A stretch of DNA of 64,000 nucleotides from Adiantum capillus-veneris (taxonomy: Eukaryota > Streptophyta > Polypodiopsida > Polypodiales > Pteridaceae). This document shows, one piece after another, positions 30,001 through 39,549 of this stretch (positions are counted from its first letter, which is position 1; each line of letters starts with the position of its first letter). Position numbers and translations under genes: made by a program. The stretch is taken from the NCBI GenBank assembly GCA_014529385.2, contig CM043944.1:58026768-58090767 (forward strand), given 5' to 3'. The notes beneath the pieces are model-generated. The model did not search any database and was not told where the DNA came from. It worked only from the letters and a program-made list of their open reading frames with translations.

Positions 30001-32473
30001 AGGGTTTAAAATCTACACAAATTCTCCACTTCCCATCCTTCTTTGGACTGACTACTACTGGACTCACCCATTCTGTGGTCTCCACTGGAACTATGAACCC
30101 TGCCTTCAATAACTTGTCCACCTCTACCCGCAAGGCTTCCATTTGCTCTTGACCCATCCTTCTTAGCCTTTGCCGCACTGGCTTAGCACCTTCATTCAGC
30201 TCTATATGCATCTCTTCACCCTTGAACCCTCTGATCTCTTCATATGAAGTAATGAACAAATCAGGAAAACTAGCCAGCATATGCAAATATATATCCTTCT
30301 CCATAGCTGAGAGGTCTCCACTAATCATTTGCGTCATTAATTCCTGCTTCTTTGACAACTCAACTTTGGTTTGCATCAGCCCTTCAATCACTTCATAAGG
30401 CCCTTCACTTTCATCTTCAACTTCCTTCGCAAATGCGACTAAACCAATCTCCTGGATTTCTTTGTCCATCAAAAGAAATGCAACATCAACATCCTCATCA
30501 CTGCTGGTAGTGCTATCACTATCCTCATCTGTCACCGTGGAAGAGTCTTCATCACTAGACTCATCCTCATCTTCATAAAGCTCCTCTAATCGTTTCCTTG
30601 TGTCCATATTATAAAGCTTCTTGGTACCTGTCTTTCCATAGAGGCTAATCGTACCATGTCGCCAATCTTGAACAGCTCCCACTGCACGTAACCATGGTCT
30701 GCCCAGTATAATAGGATATGCTCCCAACCCTGCTGGCATCACATGAAAATCAACCACTGCCTTTGCATCATATGCCTCCACTTCTAAGCTCTTTACAACA
30801 CCCAAGCATTTTACTTTTTGATGGTTTGCCAATCTGATCCGAAAACCTGACACCCCAGCCACTGTGAGACCCATCTTCTCAACGCATGAGTGTGTTATGA
30901 CGCATATTTGGGCTCCGCCATCCACATAACCTTGTCCCAAATTTTTCCTTTTATGCCACACATCTACTATTGGACAAATGTCTGGTAGCTCGTCCATTGC
31001 CAACACCTTCACTGAACCTCTCTCTGGCTCTTTCTCCATTGGGTTAACCATCCTCTTCCACTGTCGCTTTAGCTTAGGCACCATCTCTATAAGCTGCCCA
31101 AAAGTAACATCTGCCTTCCTGCTCGTCAGATCCTCCTTCAAGTCATAGCTTAATTGCCCATCCCCTAGTGGAAAATCTGAAACATGAAACTTTCGACGAG
31201 CTCTCCTTTTCCTCTTGGCCTTGACATCCTCGCCTTCATGGCTCTTTCCTTTCTTCTTACTAGGACCTGGGGCACTTCTTCCTTCCTTATCCTCTGTGGT
31301 CCTCTTCCCAATAGGCATCACTAATGTATCCTCTAGCTTTGATGCCTTCTCCAAGGTGACTACACTTAGCACTTTTGTCTTTCCCTTTTCCTCCTGGGTC
31401 AGTCCACTGGTTCCTTCGTCTCCCTTAATTTCGATGCCATAATCATTTGATCTAGTTAGCACCTGTCTTGGCAATGGATACATGTCTCCCCCCATCCTTG
31501 GTGGCTTATCACATTGCGGGCTGATGTGACCCAACTCTCCACAATTATAACATGTGGGCGTCTGCCTCCAAAACCTACTATTACTTTGTCCAGCACCATT
31601 CCTAGGTCTTTCTTCACCTCCTGGCTGATTTGCAAACCGCCCTCGACCTCGATTATTTCCCACTTGACCTAGCATGTTTAGGCTGAGATTCTTCATCAGA
31701 TCAACCACTTGCCTCATGTCTTGCCTTAGGCCATCATCTTGCACTGCTGTAGTGACCACTGCTGGCATAACCTGAGTAGTAACAGGAACCACTGGTTCAT
31801 GATGAACCCCTGACATGCGCCCTTGTAAAGACTCTATAGGCTGAAATTCAGACCTCATTGGCAAAGACTCCACCCCTAACTGGCTCATTTTCCTCAGCTT
31901 CCACTCTTTGTTCCTTGCTACCTCTAGTGCATCTTCATATGTCCTAGGCTTCTTTATCTCTACTCTCCAACGTATATTCTCCCAAAGACCAGCCAAGAAC
32001 CTGTCCTTCTTCATCATGTCAGGCGGGGGTACCTGTGGTGCTAAAGCCTTGCACATTCGCTCCCATGCCAATGAAAACTTACGTATGTACGCATCTACTG
32101 GCTCACCTTCCTTTTGCACCAAAGCCTGTACTTCTTGCCACACTTTGTCAGGGTCTTCTATCTTCACAAACTCCACTTCCAATCCATGCCTTAGATTGTC
32201 CCAACTCAATCTTATAGGTGGATCAGCCATACGCAACTCCTCTTCAAATGCTTTGGACCAAGCTCGTGCATCACTCTTCAAACAAATTTGGAGAAGGCGT
32301 AACATTTGCGTAGGGTCATGAATCTGGTTGCTAATGCAGGCAACCTCCATCTTTTCCAAAAATTCTTCCACATCTTCATCACTTCTTCCATGAAACTCTG
32401 GATAAGAGAAAGCCATGGCTACCCAAATTATGATGCTTTGAGAACCCCTTCGAACACACGTGCAAGAACCCAA
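27065..32473 (-). CDS. Gypsy2 gag-pol polyprotein, 1802 codons, uninterrupted
   Basis: Domains in order with approximate residues. Gag 20-200, starting MAFSYPEFHGRSDEDVEEF after a possible upstream ATG at 32473. CCHC zinc knuckle 308-321 (CYNCGELGHISPQC). Protease about 505-600 with D-G-G (YVDGGAQICVI) and ILGRPWL. RT about 760-1000 with FMDDF near 920. First RNase H about 1010-1130. Archaeal-type RNase H about 1205-1335 (FFDGSYRK, HSNNEAEY, KGDALLV). Integrase about 1410-1640 with HHCC, GIDAIGP, LSDKGPGFR and LNERFNG (the DDE triad). A GPF module lies near 1730. The usual active-site Ser/Thr of the protease is Gly here, as also in gypsy4. The second ATG (near 32416) matches the start used by gypsy1 and may be the real one. 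No stops or frameshifts: a candidate for an active copy. Confidence 0.93.
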   Translation of the reverse strand: MGSCTCVRRGSQSIIIWVAMAFSYPEFHGRSDEDVEEFLEKMEVACISNQIHDPTQMLRLLQICLKSDARAWSKAFEEELRMADPPIRLSWDNLRHGLEVEFVKIEDPDKVWQEVQALVQKEGEPVDAYIRKFSLAWERMCKALAPQVPPPDMMKKDRFLAGLWENIRWRVEIKKPRTYEDALEVARNKEWKLRKMSQLGVESLPMRSEFQPIESLQGRMSGVHHEPVVPVTTQVMPAVVTTAVQDDGLRQDMRQVVDLMKNLSLNMLGQVGNNRGRGRFANQPGGEERPRNGAGQSNSRFWRQTPTCYNCGELGHISPQCDKPPRMGGDMYPLPRQVLTRSNDYGIEIKGDEGTSGLTQEEKGKTKVLSVVTLEKASKLEDTLVMPIGKRTTEDKEGRSAPGPSKKKGKSHEGEDVKAKRKRRARRKFHVSDFPLGDGQLSYDLKEDLTSRKADVTFGQLIEMVPKLKRQWKRMVNPMEKEPERGSVKVLAMDELPDICPIVDVWHKRKNLGQGYVDGGAQICVITHSCVEKMGLTVAGVSGFRIRLANHQKVKCLGVVKSLEVEAYDAKAVVDFHVMPAGLGAYPIILGRPWLRAVGAVQDWRHGTISLYGKTGTKKLYNMDTRKRLEELYEDEDESSDEDSSTVTDEDSDSTTSSDEDVDVAFLLMDKEIQEIGLVAFAKEVEDESEGPYEVIEGLMQTKVELSKKQELMTQMISGDLSAMEKDIYLHMLASFPDLFITSYEEIRGFKGEEMHIELNEGAKPVRQRLRRMGQEQMEALRVEVDKLLKAGFIVPVETTEWVSPVVVSPKKDGKWRICVDFKPLNAATKKNPYPLPFIDQILDSVAGYERYSVCDGFSGYFQLKIALKDRTKTTFITPWGCYCYTVLPFGLSNGPSFYQERANWVLEPFIGSCVKAFMDDFCVYSSRAEHHEKLQMVLARYDECGGQLNPKKCHLAQPRVKLLGHMVSENGIEADPDKVKSIILLPSPMSTKQLATFIHKVKYMARFIPLSSQLLYPLQQVAKHDPLQWDDKCEEVFQEVKEVLGGLSAMQAPDWEKVFYVNPSVGDDAIGAMLLQKGKGSHYMRPVYCASRVKLVAERKLSEVELVMASVIFACRRFRHYLLPRPFVFLTSYAFLPQLINGINMSNVVKKWVIELQEFEFSFLVEDSTRATLADLLTYKENPLIVKEEVVRKVVEEVPQISNAHVLFFDGSYRKSHDAASGGIALYDPEGKLVCKRGFKLDAHSNNEAEYATLEAGLHICLKHGVRRLSIKGDALLVVKQVLGVWKSKNTSLKEMCFRIKGLLKKFEAWSIRHIERALNGEAHEAAQGMIGELFVLRTTLPLYHGRESLAQEEEFLLTGIIPKEIQKSKKYGFVRRAYRYKLIGDVLYMKGADLVLRRVPWREELYRVLEENHEGACGGHFALKITLHKILQEGYVWPSLHKDVHHWCRSCNRCQAFGKRVLKPELRKTIMAFDVFEKWGIDAIGPLPITSRGKSYILTAVDYLSRWAEATAVKQITAKDVAKFVYDEICCKFGVPLELLSDKGPGFRAKLLDFLCTKMKIRHQHTTPYYPQCNGLNERFNGELVQILSKVTEHQGKNWDLELPSALWAYRTSVKTGTGFTPFHLVYGKEALLPVEVELPAVKMLEKLLGPPSDAFKERLLQLQEVQLDRMSALEHYGQMQDKALEKINEKVKSKGIKKHDLVLRYNSKLDNTFQKKFQIKWEGPFKVVESFPNGTYQLANLDGVLHTSRVNGLRLKLYHARLMMVEQDELSVDQAVLVRDEETCDAASLISLFAAADHE

Positions 32474-32518
32474 AACTTTTCACTTCCCAATCCCCAGAAA
32501 CTTCAATGGAGCTCAACT

Positions 32519-32761
32519 TTAGATAAGGACAAACACATGCACATCAAATGAGTTTTCATAGTTGATCATCGGAATGACAACAGGCAAAGGACATTCCAGG
32601 ATCTCTCTCAATCTTCTTGGCCCAAACATAAAGACTATGCGCTGCTGGAAAAAGATCTTCCTGGACACATGAACATTAATCTGAATTCTTTGCGTTAAAT
32701 GAAAAGGAGTGAACTGAGGGCCATTTTGATCATCCATTAAAGCCAACCATGAAGCTCCCAA
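32519..32761 (-). CDS. Type-A leader small ORF of gypsy2 (80 codons)
   Basis: ATG to stop, 80 codons, ending 46 bases before the gag-pol frame. Type-A signature: SRKIFFQQRIVFMFG, PRRLREILECPLP, then SFDVHVFVLI at the end. A second ATG (MDDQNGPQFTPFHL) gives about 72 codons and lines up with the start of the decayed copy at 54167. No type-B partner was found between the PBS and this ORF. Because gypsy2 is intact and young, its presence here is the best evidence that the ORF is maintained in a competent element. Function unknown. Confidence 0.65.
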   Translation of the reverse strand: MGASWLALMDDQNGPQFTPFHLTQRIQINVHVSRKIFFQQRIVFMFGPRRLREILECPLPVVIPMINYENSFDVHVFVLI

Positions 32762-33453
32762 GAAGGCACACCTGACTCAACCTCTGATTTTGCCAAAATT
32801 TCAGCAGCATAACAGCATAAATGGCTCAAAATACCAAAAAACCAGCCATCATAACTTGGGAAAATTTCGACAGAGTTTCCCCAGAAGTAGAGCAGTAGGA
32901 ACCCAAAATATAGACTGTCTATGTATGCCTAAACTGTCAACAATAGAACCCGAGCATCAAGTAGGACTCACTAGTACATAGCCTATGGCGAGGTCACGAA
33001 AAGGGTGCTCCAGCTACCTGTATCACCGAAAGGATCTCCACATTTGAGAATCCCCCAGCTCAATAAAAACCTCACGCTATCGACCCTCACACGAAAGCTA
33101 ATGCAAATCGCGTATAGTCAAGTCTCAGAAATGACTATCTTCCAAACCAAATCTCAGAAATGGCTGGGACTGCCAAATAAAACCATATATGGCTCCACAA
33201 AGGCGTACAATGGCAGTTTCCACAAGTAACGTACAATCCAGCAGACAATGCGCTCAAACAGGCGCCAAGTGATGCATACCCACAACAACTGCAAGTGACA
33301 TCACTGCTAGTATATCACGGTACTCCAGCTACCTGTACCTGTGTGAATCACCTGTACCTGTACCTGTAACCTATAACCTGTAATCTGCAATCTGCACCCT
33401 GTAATCCCGAATCTCAAAGCTCGAAGCTCGAAGCAGAAGGTACTCGAAGAAGA

Positions 33454-33471
33454 TCCTCCGTGGGGGCGCCA
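33454..33471 (-). other. Gypsy2 primer-binding site
   Basis: The minus strand reads TGGCGCCCCCACGGAGG a few bases after the 5' LTR. It is similar to the gypsy1 PBS. The tRNA was not identified. Confidence 0.65.
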
Positions 33472-33477
33472 AAAGAA

Positions 33478-33652
33478 TGTGAGCGGGATGAAAACACACA
33501 CAGCGCCTCTATAACGACCCGACACACACTCTTGGGAAGATACACACACACACTATGGGGCACCACTCGGCTTACACAACACACCTGGCCGAGACAGGGA
33601 ACACACCTATGGAGTGAGAGGAGAGAGACTATCCACTTGCCCACTCCACACA

Positions 33653-33697
<45 letters not shown>

Positions 33698-34640
33698 AAA
33701 AAACTCAGCTCAAAAGAGGAGAATTTCTGATGTTTAGATACAATTGAGCTTGGGCCAACACCAATGGGGCAAATAGCTCACACAATATAGGTAAAATAAG
33801 CCAGATACAATCACAAACTAGAGCAGAAACTTCGCTCATAGGAGAAACTTACACAGAAAAACAGCAGGAAAAGAGTGAGGAATTTGGCAAAATGGACAGC
33901 GCCATCGCGTCCGGAACGGCCCAAAACCCCAGTCTACAATGTCAAAGTGCTCAAATCCGACCTCAGAGGAGCAGTTTACGGCCAAAACAGGCTCCAAAAA
34001 CACCAAAAACACACCTGCGGCTGTTCCTCCTCTCTTCTCCACGTTTTTTCTGGTCTTCTCTCAGTTTTTTCAGTTCCCACACTTAGCCTTATTAGTTGGG
34101 CACCCTTGGCCTTTTAGATGACCTCAAACGGACCCCGAACAGGCCAAAAACTGACCTCGCAGTGCATAGTTGTCACCTTTTTGCATCATTCGCACACCTG
34201 GCACTCAGCCTTTTTCCAATAATGCATCTCGCCACCACGTGAAGTGGCCCCAAAAAAAGGTCCTCATGATGACCTTTCTGCATAATTCTCACAAGCAAAC
34301 ACCCACGTTGTGTCCGTCCTCATCTGCGTGCAAATATTGACCTCGTTCGCCCTCCTGACGCCACTAGATGCCATCTGACGCACCTGCTGACCTCACGTCG
34401 TCGGCCCGCGGATAGCTTCCTCGAGAAGTTTTACGCGCTACCAACTCCTCATTATTGTATAAAAAACACACTGGTACTGGTAATAGTGAAAATCGCTGCA
34501 CTATGTACATGTTGTCCTACCTGTACACATGTGGGCCCCACATAACCACCTGGCTAAGGAAAATGGGCAATCCTTTATTTGATGCACCATGCATGTATAT
34601 GTACATATGCGCAATCCCTTGCTCCAAAAAACTCCTGACA
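33478..34640 (-). repeat. Gypsy2 5' LTR
   Basis: Near-identical to 25884-27036. It has a (CA)n tract at about 33655-33694. A plus-strand frame beginning at 34455 in this LTR reads into gypsy1 RT by chance. Confidence 0.95.
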
Positions 34641-35909
34641 ACGTCAGCTGATGAGTGGAGCTCAAGTGGATGCTCCTCATCCATGGACGAGGAAGAGAGT
34701 TCAAGTGAAGAGAGTGATAGCACTCTCGAAGTCATGGGCGTCACCATAAAGGAAACTACCTCATCAGAAGACAACCCAAGGATCCAAATGGAGAATGTGT
34801 GGGATGCCAGCCTAGAGGAGATGTTATCCAAGGATATAAAGGAAGAAGAAAAGGAGGGTTATGTAAATGTTCTCAAGAAGCATGCATCATTGTTTATTTC
34901 TGATTACACTCACATTACAGGTGTCACTGCAGTGAAGCATCATATCCATCTAAAAGAAGGGAGCAAGCCAGTAGTACAAAAACTAAGAAGATTAGGAGTT
35001 GTGCAACAAAATGCACTGTTGTCTGAGGTGAAGAGACTCTTAGAAGCAGTATTCATATACCCAGTAGAAGATTCAGAATGGGTCTCCCCAGTAGTGGCGA
35101 GGCCAAAGAAGAATGGTAAATGGCGAGTGTGCGTGGATTACAAGCCACTAAATGCTGCAACAAAGAGGGACCACTTCCCTCTCCCATTTCAAGATGAGAT
35201 TCTAAATGAAGTAGTAGGCCATGAGAGATACACAGTGTGTGATGGCTACTCTGGCTACTTTCAAATACGCATTGCAGAGGAGGACCAGAAAAAGACTACT
35301 TTCATCACACCATGGGGATGTTTTGCATTTCGAGTCATGCCTTTTGGTCTCACCAACGCTCCAGCCACCTTTCAACGATTCATGAACATGGTCTTCCAAC
35401 CTTACTTTGGTAAGTCCATAAGGGTTTTCATAGATGACTTTTGTATTTACAGCTCCAAAAGTATGCATCTCGGCAAGATTGATGAAGGATTTACTCGTTT
35501 AGCTAAGCTGGGTGGACAACTAAACAAGGACAAATGTCACATTGGGGAAAGCAAGGTTACACTATTAGGGCATGTAGTGTCCATTGATGGAATCGAGGTA
35601 GATCCTGAAAAGATAGAAACATTGCTAAATCTACCTTCCCCAACTTCCATCAAACAATTAATCTCTTTCTTGCAAAAGCTAAGATATTTGAGTAGATTCA
35701 TACACTTACTCTCCCAAGTGATATTTCCTCTACAACAGCTGACTCGTCAAGAGACGCTTGTTTGGAGTGAAGAAAGTGATGGGCACTTTAGAGAGATTAA
35801 AAAAATGTTAGGGTCACTCCCTGTAATCCTCCAACCTTGTTGGGAAGAAACATTCTTTGTAAACCCTAGTGTGGGAGAAGAGGCCATTGGTGCTGCCCTC
35901 CTACAAAAA
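34641..35909 (+). pseudogene. Gypsy1 pol, linker and reverse transcriptase
   Basis: This resumes the gag-protease frame after gypsy2 with an acidic Ser-rich linker. The RT follows: WVSPVVARPKKNGKWRVCVD, PLNAATKRDHFPLPFQDEIL, TVCDGYSGYFQI, MPFGLTNAPATFQ and the catalytic FIDDF (RVFIDDFCIYSS), then the connection and the first RNase H start (VNPSVGEEAIGAALLQK). One extra A in an A-run at about 35904-35909 shifts the frame, and the old frame ends at a stop near 35951. RT copies the element RNA into cDNA. Confidence 0.9.
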
Positions 35910-38010
35910 AGATCCAAAAACATCCTTTATGAGGCCTGTGTATTTTGCTAGCCGCCTCATGGAAAACACAGAGAAGGCCTACACCCTGATGGAACAACTA
36001 GTGTTAGCTCTCATGTTTGCGGTAACCAAATTTCGGCCATACTTGCTACCGAAGAGGTTTGTAATTATCACTGTGGAGGATATGTTTCCCTATGCACTAC
36101 AACATATGGAAATCTCTGACAAAATAGCAAAGTGGGTGGTGCGACTTCAAGAGTTTGATTATACAATACAGGTTGAAAGAACAACTCGAGCATGCTTAGC
36201 CGACATTTTAACAAACAAGTGCTATGAAAAAGTTTTCCATTTGAAGAGAAAGGAACTTCCACCACCTCCAGCTCCAGAGGCTTTGGTCAATGCTTATAGC
36301 CTCTACTTTGATGGAGCATACAAGAGAACCAAGGATAAGGCAGCTGCAGGCATCGTGGTCTTATCTCCATTGGGAGAGAGGATTCATGGTGAAGGGATCA
36401 CTCTAGAAGATGTCCACTCCAACAATGAAGCAGAATATCATGCTCTAATTCATGGCCTTTGTTGGTGCCTCGATAATTCAATTAAGATATTAAACGCTTT
36501 TGGTGACTCCATGCTTTTAGTAAGGCAAATGCAAGGTACATGGGCTTGCAAAAATGCCCGTCTCTCTACTAAAATGAGAGAAGCCAAAGCTCTTATGAGG
36601 AGATTTAGGGAGGCACAAGTACATCATGTGCCAAGAGACCAGAACAAGGATGCAGACCACCTAGCATCATCAAAGTTAAATGAGTCAATAGTAGGAGCAG
36701 TGGCCATCAAACTTCCACTTCAGCAAGGCAAGGAGGACTTGGAAGATATTATGCACATTCTGGAGCAAGGAGAGGCTCCTAAACACTTGAATGCAGGGGA
36801 AAGGCGATGGTTAGCTAGGAAGGCTACCAGGTATCGCATAGTAAATGATGACTTGTATTGTCTTGGTAAGGATGGTGTACTTAGGAGAGTGCCTTTGAAG
36901 AGTGAAATTGAAGAGATTTTAAAAGCTTGTCACGATGATATGTGCGGAGGACACTTTGCACACGACATCACTAGTAGAAAGGTTCTACAAGATGGGTTTA
37001 CTTGGCCAAGTCTTCATCGTGATGTCAAATACTGGTGTCAAACATGTGATGAATGTCAGAAAGCAGGACCACGACGGCTCATAGCTGAACCTCAGAACCC
37101 AATAAAGGTATATGGACCCTTTGAGAAGTGGGGAATTGATGCCATAGGGCCTCTACCACGCACTCAGTCAGGTAAAGAGTATATCATCATGGGAGTAGAC
37201 TACATGACTAGATGGGCTAAGGCTATGCCGACCAATAGAATTACTGCTAAGGATGTGAGTCAGTTCATCTTTGACCACATCTGTTGCCGGTTTGGCACCC
37301 CTCTTGAAATACTATCTGATAGAGGACCAGGGTTTAGAGCAGACTTGGTAGGAGAACTCATGAAGAAGCTAAATATTCAGCATCAACACTCTACTCCTTA
37401 CTACCCTCAGTGCAATGGTTTGGTGGAAAAGGTAAATGGAGTCATTTGCAAAATTCTCACCAAACAGGTACATGCCAGGCGCCAAGATTGGGACAAACAC
37501 CTGAATGGAGCTCTATGGGCCTATAGAACCTCCTTCAAAACCACATTAGGGTACACACCCTTTCATTTGGTTTATGGAAAGGAGGCGCTTTTGCCCATTG
37601 AAGTGAAGTTAACAAGTCTTTGAATATTGGGTAGCCAGGTAGGCTCTCAAAAGGAGAAAGTACATCAAAGGATCATGGATCTAGAGAGGCTGCAATTGGA
37701 TCGTGAAGAAGCCATCAACCACTATTCTCAAGAAGCAGAGAAGCACAGAGAAAAGTTCAACAAAAAACTAGCATCCAAAGACATCAAAAAGGGATCTCTG
37801 GTGCTTCGATATGACAATCGCTTCGACACTCGTAAGGATGGGAAGTTTCTTTTCTGATGGGAAGGCTGTTCTTGGTCACCAAAAAGTTCAAAAATGGCTC
37901 TTACAGACTTCAAGACATTGATGGTAAAGTGCACAAGACCAGGACAAATGGATGGCGTCTAAAGCCTTATCACATCAGGATAAGGTCAGCTCAAGATCAA
38001 AGAAAGTAGG
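35910..38010 (+). pseudogene. Gypsy1 pol, RNase H, archaeal-type RNase H and integrase
   Basis: In the shifted frame: RNase H (RPVYFASRLM, LPKRFVIIT), then a second RNase H with YFDGAYKR, HSNNEAEYHAL, FGDSMLLV and NKDADHLAS. The integrase zinc site is CHDDMCGGHF with CQTCDEC, and its core has GIDAIGPLP, LSDRGPGFR and the VEKVNG stretch with the Glu. A TGA at 37621 cuts the frame after the integrase. The C-terminal GPF-like module continues to about 38010 but carries a second TGA (37855) and a small deletion near 37867. The two TGAs sit where the related gypsy3 has Arg, consistent with CGA-to-TGA decay. Confidence 0.9.
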
Positions 38011-38037
38011 CTAGAGGCATAAATACCCCTAGCCAGG

Positions 38038-38050
38038 TTTGGGGGGGCTA
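38038..38050 (+). other. Gypsy1 polypurine tract
   Basis: TTTGGGGGGGCTA abuts the 3' LTR, a clear G-run at the expected place. Confidence 0.85.
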
Positions 38051-39342
38051 TGATCCGAGCCTATCACAAATTTTTGTTTATCATATTTTGTTGGTTTTCC
38101 TTGCTTCTAGAGGTTTACAATAAAAGAAAGAGTGAGAACAACCTCTTGGAAAAATTTAAAAAAATGATTTGATATGAATTTTTTCTTGACTAGTTCACCG
38201 GAGGTGAAAGATAGAGGGAGAACCTAGTGGTAAAGGGAAGGGAAAATATGTAAATGTGAAAAGAAAAGATATGATGTGGTTGTGGAGCCATGCACCCATG
38301 ATTCAAGGGTCATGAGTGGCTCATATCATCATGGCTTTGGAGCCATATGATGATTCAAACAAATGGGACCCAAGTGGAAGACTTGGTAAAGGAAGGAACC
38401 AGACCCATGATTTTGCTGAATTTTTAAAAAATACTTCCACTCCGATCCAAGAAAAGTTGTCTTCATCAAAGTTGTAGCTGATGAGCTGGAGATTCTGGCC
38501 ATATTTTTTTAATAATTTTTTCATCTACGGTCTAGGAGATATGGCCAAAATGGCGGACACCAGTTTTTTCAACTCTGGTGGAGACCACCCCCTCTACCTT
38601 TACACACACACACACCCTTCCTTTTCCACATTGAGACCTTCTCTAAAAATCAACCATTAGTCTTCTCACCCCCCTCTCCTTCCTCCTCTCTCTCAAGCTC
38701 AAAAACCCATCAAAATTCCTCTTCTAATCACCTCTCAAGTCATGCTTAATCTTGTTGTAATTCATAAGTTCTCATTCAACCCCTTTCTATTATTACTAGA
38801 TATGTATTGATTTTATGTAGATTCTTTACATTTTAAAATAAGGAAGCTCTTGGACTCAAGCTATGGAGGAAGGAGTGAAGACAACACAAGTGATGATGGA
38901 GCTAATTGGTCAACAAATCACTTGGAAGGAGCTTCTTCATTGGTTGAATGTCCCTAATCAAGCTTCATTTGTACAAATTACACTTGGATCTTAACCTCAC
39001 TCCTAATCACTCTCTTTCCTATATAAAGAGGCCTTCCCCTTTGTAATTTCAAGCCTCCCTCAGCCCCATTGAGTCTTTGTATCACTCACCATGAGCCCAT
39101 AAGCTCATTCATTCCCTCTATTCTTGCACATTCTAGAGTGCAAATTGTTTCATGCTAGTAACCTCTCCTCCTCTTACTTATGTTAATTAAGAGAAATCTT
39201 TTATATGTGTGTGAGAGTGCTTGATGTGATCTTGGCTAATCCTTGAGTGGTTGTTTGGGAATCTACATGACTATTTGTGTTAGGAGTGTTTGAAGTCATC
39301 CATTCCTTGTACACACACTAAGGTTAATGCTTCATTCATAGT

Positions 39343-39396
<54 letters not shown>

Positions 39397-39511
39397 TGTA
39401 GCGGTCCTAGCCCACGCTTCCAAGACTAGGTGGTGCCCTTATCTCATTTCCCTTGTGGCGCAATGGAGTTTGTTTTGGTGTAGAGGCCGCCATTCCAAAT
39501 TTCCTTCGTCA
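38051..39511 (+). repeat. Gypsy1 3' LTR
   Basis: 1461 bp, a partner of 21573-23048. The CT microsatellite at 39344-39393 is shorter than in the 5' copy. GCGC follows as target duplication. Confidence 0.95.
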
Positions 39512-39549
39512 GCGCGTATTTGGGGAGATTTTGAAAGCTCGATAGGTTA

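Larger units (their letters stand above)
25884..34640 (-). mobile_element. Ty3/gypsy retrotransposon with dual RNase H, apparently intact, 'gypsy2'
   Basis: LTRs of 1153 and 1163 bp (25884-27036, 33478-34640) differ at only about five bases plus CA-repeat length. ACGT is duplicated at 25880-25883 and 34641-34644. It lies antisense within gypsy1. One uninterrupted gag-pol frame, a type-A leader ORF, a PBS and a PPT are all present. It is the youngest and best preserved element in the window. Confidence 0.95.
21573..39511 (+). mobile_element. Ty3/gypsy retrotransposon with dual RNase H (Tat-like), 'gypsy1'
   Basis: LTRs of 1476 and 1461 bp (21573-23048, 38051-39511) start TGATCCGAG and end CTTCGTCA. 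A 4-bp duplication GCGC flanks the element. The plus strand holds PBS, two leader ORFs, gag with zinc knuckle, protease, RT, RNase H, a second archaeal-type RNase H, integrase and PPT. Two RNase H domains mark the Tat group. Gypsy2 (25884-34640) interrupts it between protease and RT. A homopolymer frameshift and two stops show it is defective. Confidence 0.93.

Noticed and set aside
34455-34640. Plus-strand frame starting in the gypsy2 LTR and reading into gypsy1 RT
   Set aside because: The first ~62 codons are LTR sequence fused by chance. The real gypsy1 pol frame enters from gag at 25883.
35904-35909. Frameshift between gypsy1 RT and RNase H considered as programmed frameshifting
   Set aside because: The related gypsy2 and gypsy3 are in one frame here, and the shift is one extra A in an A-run, so it is a mutation or sequencing error.
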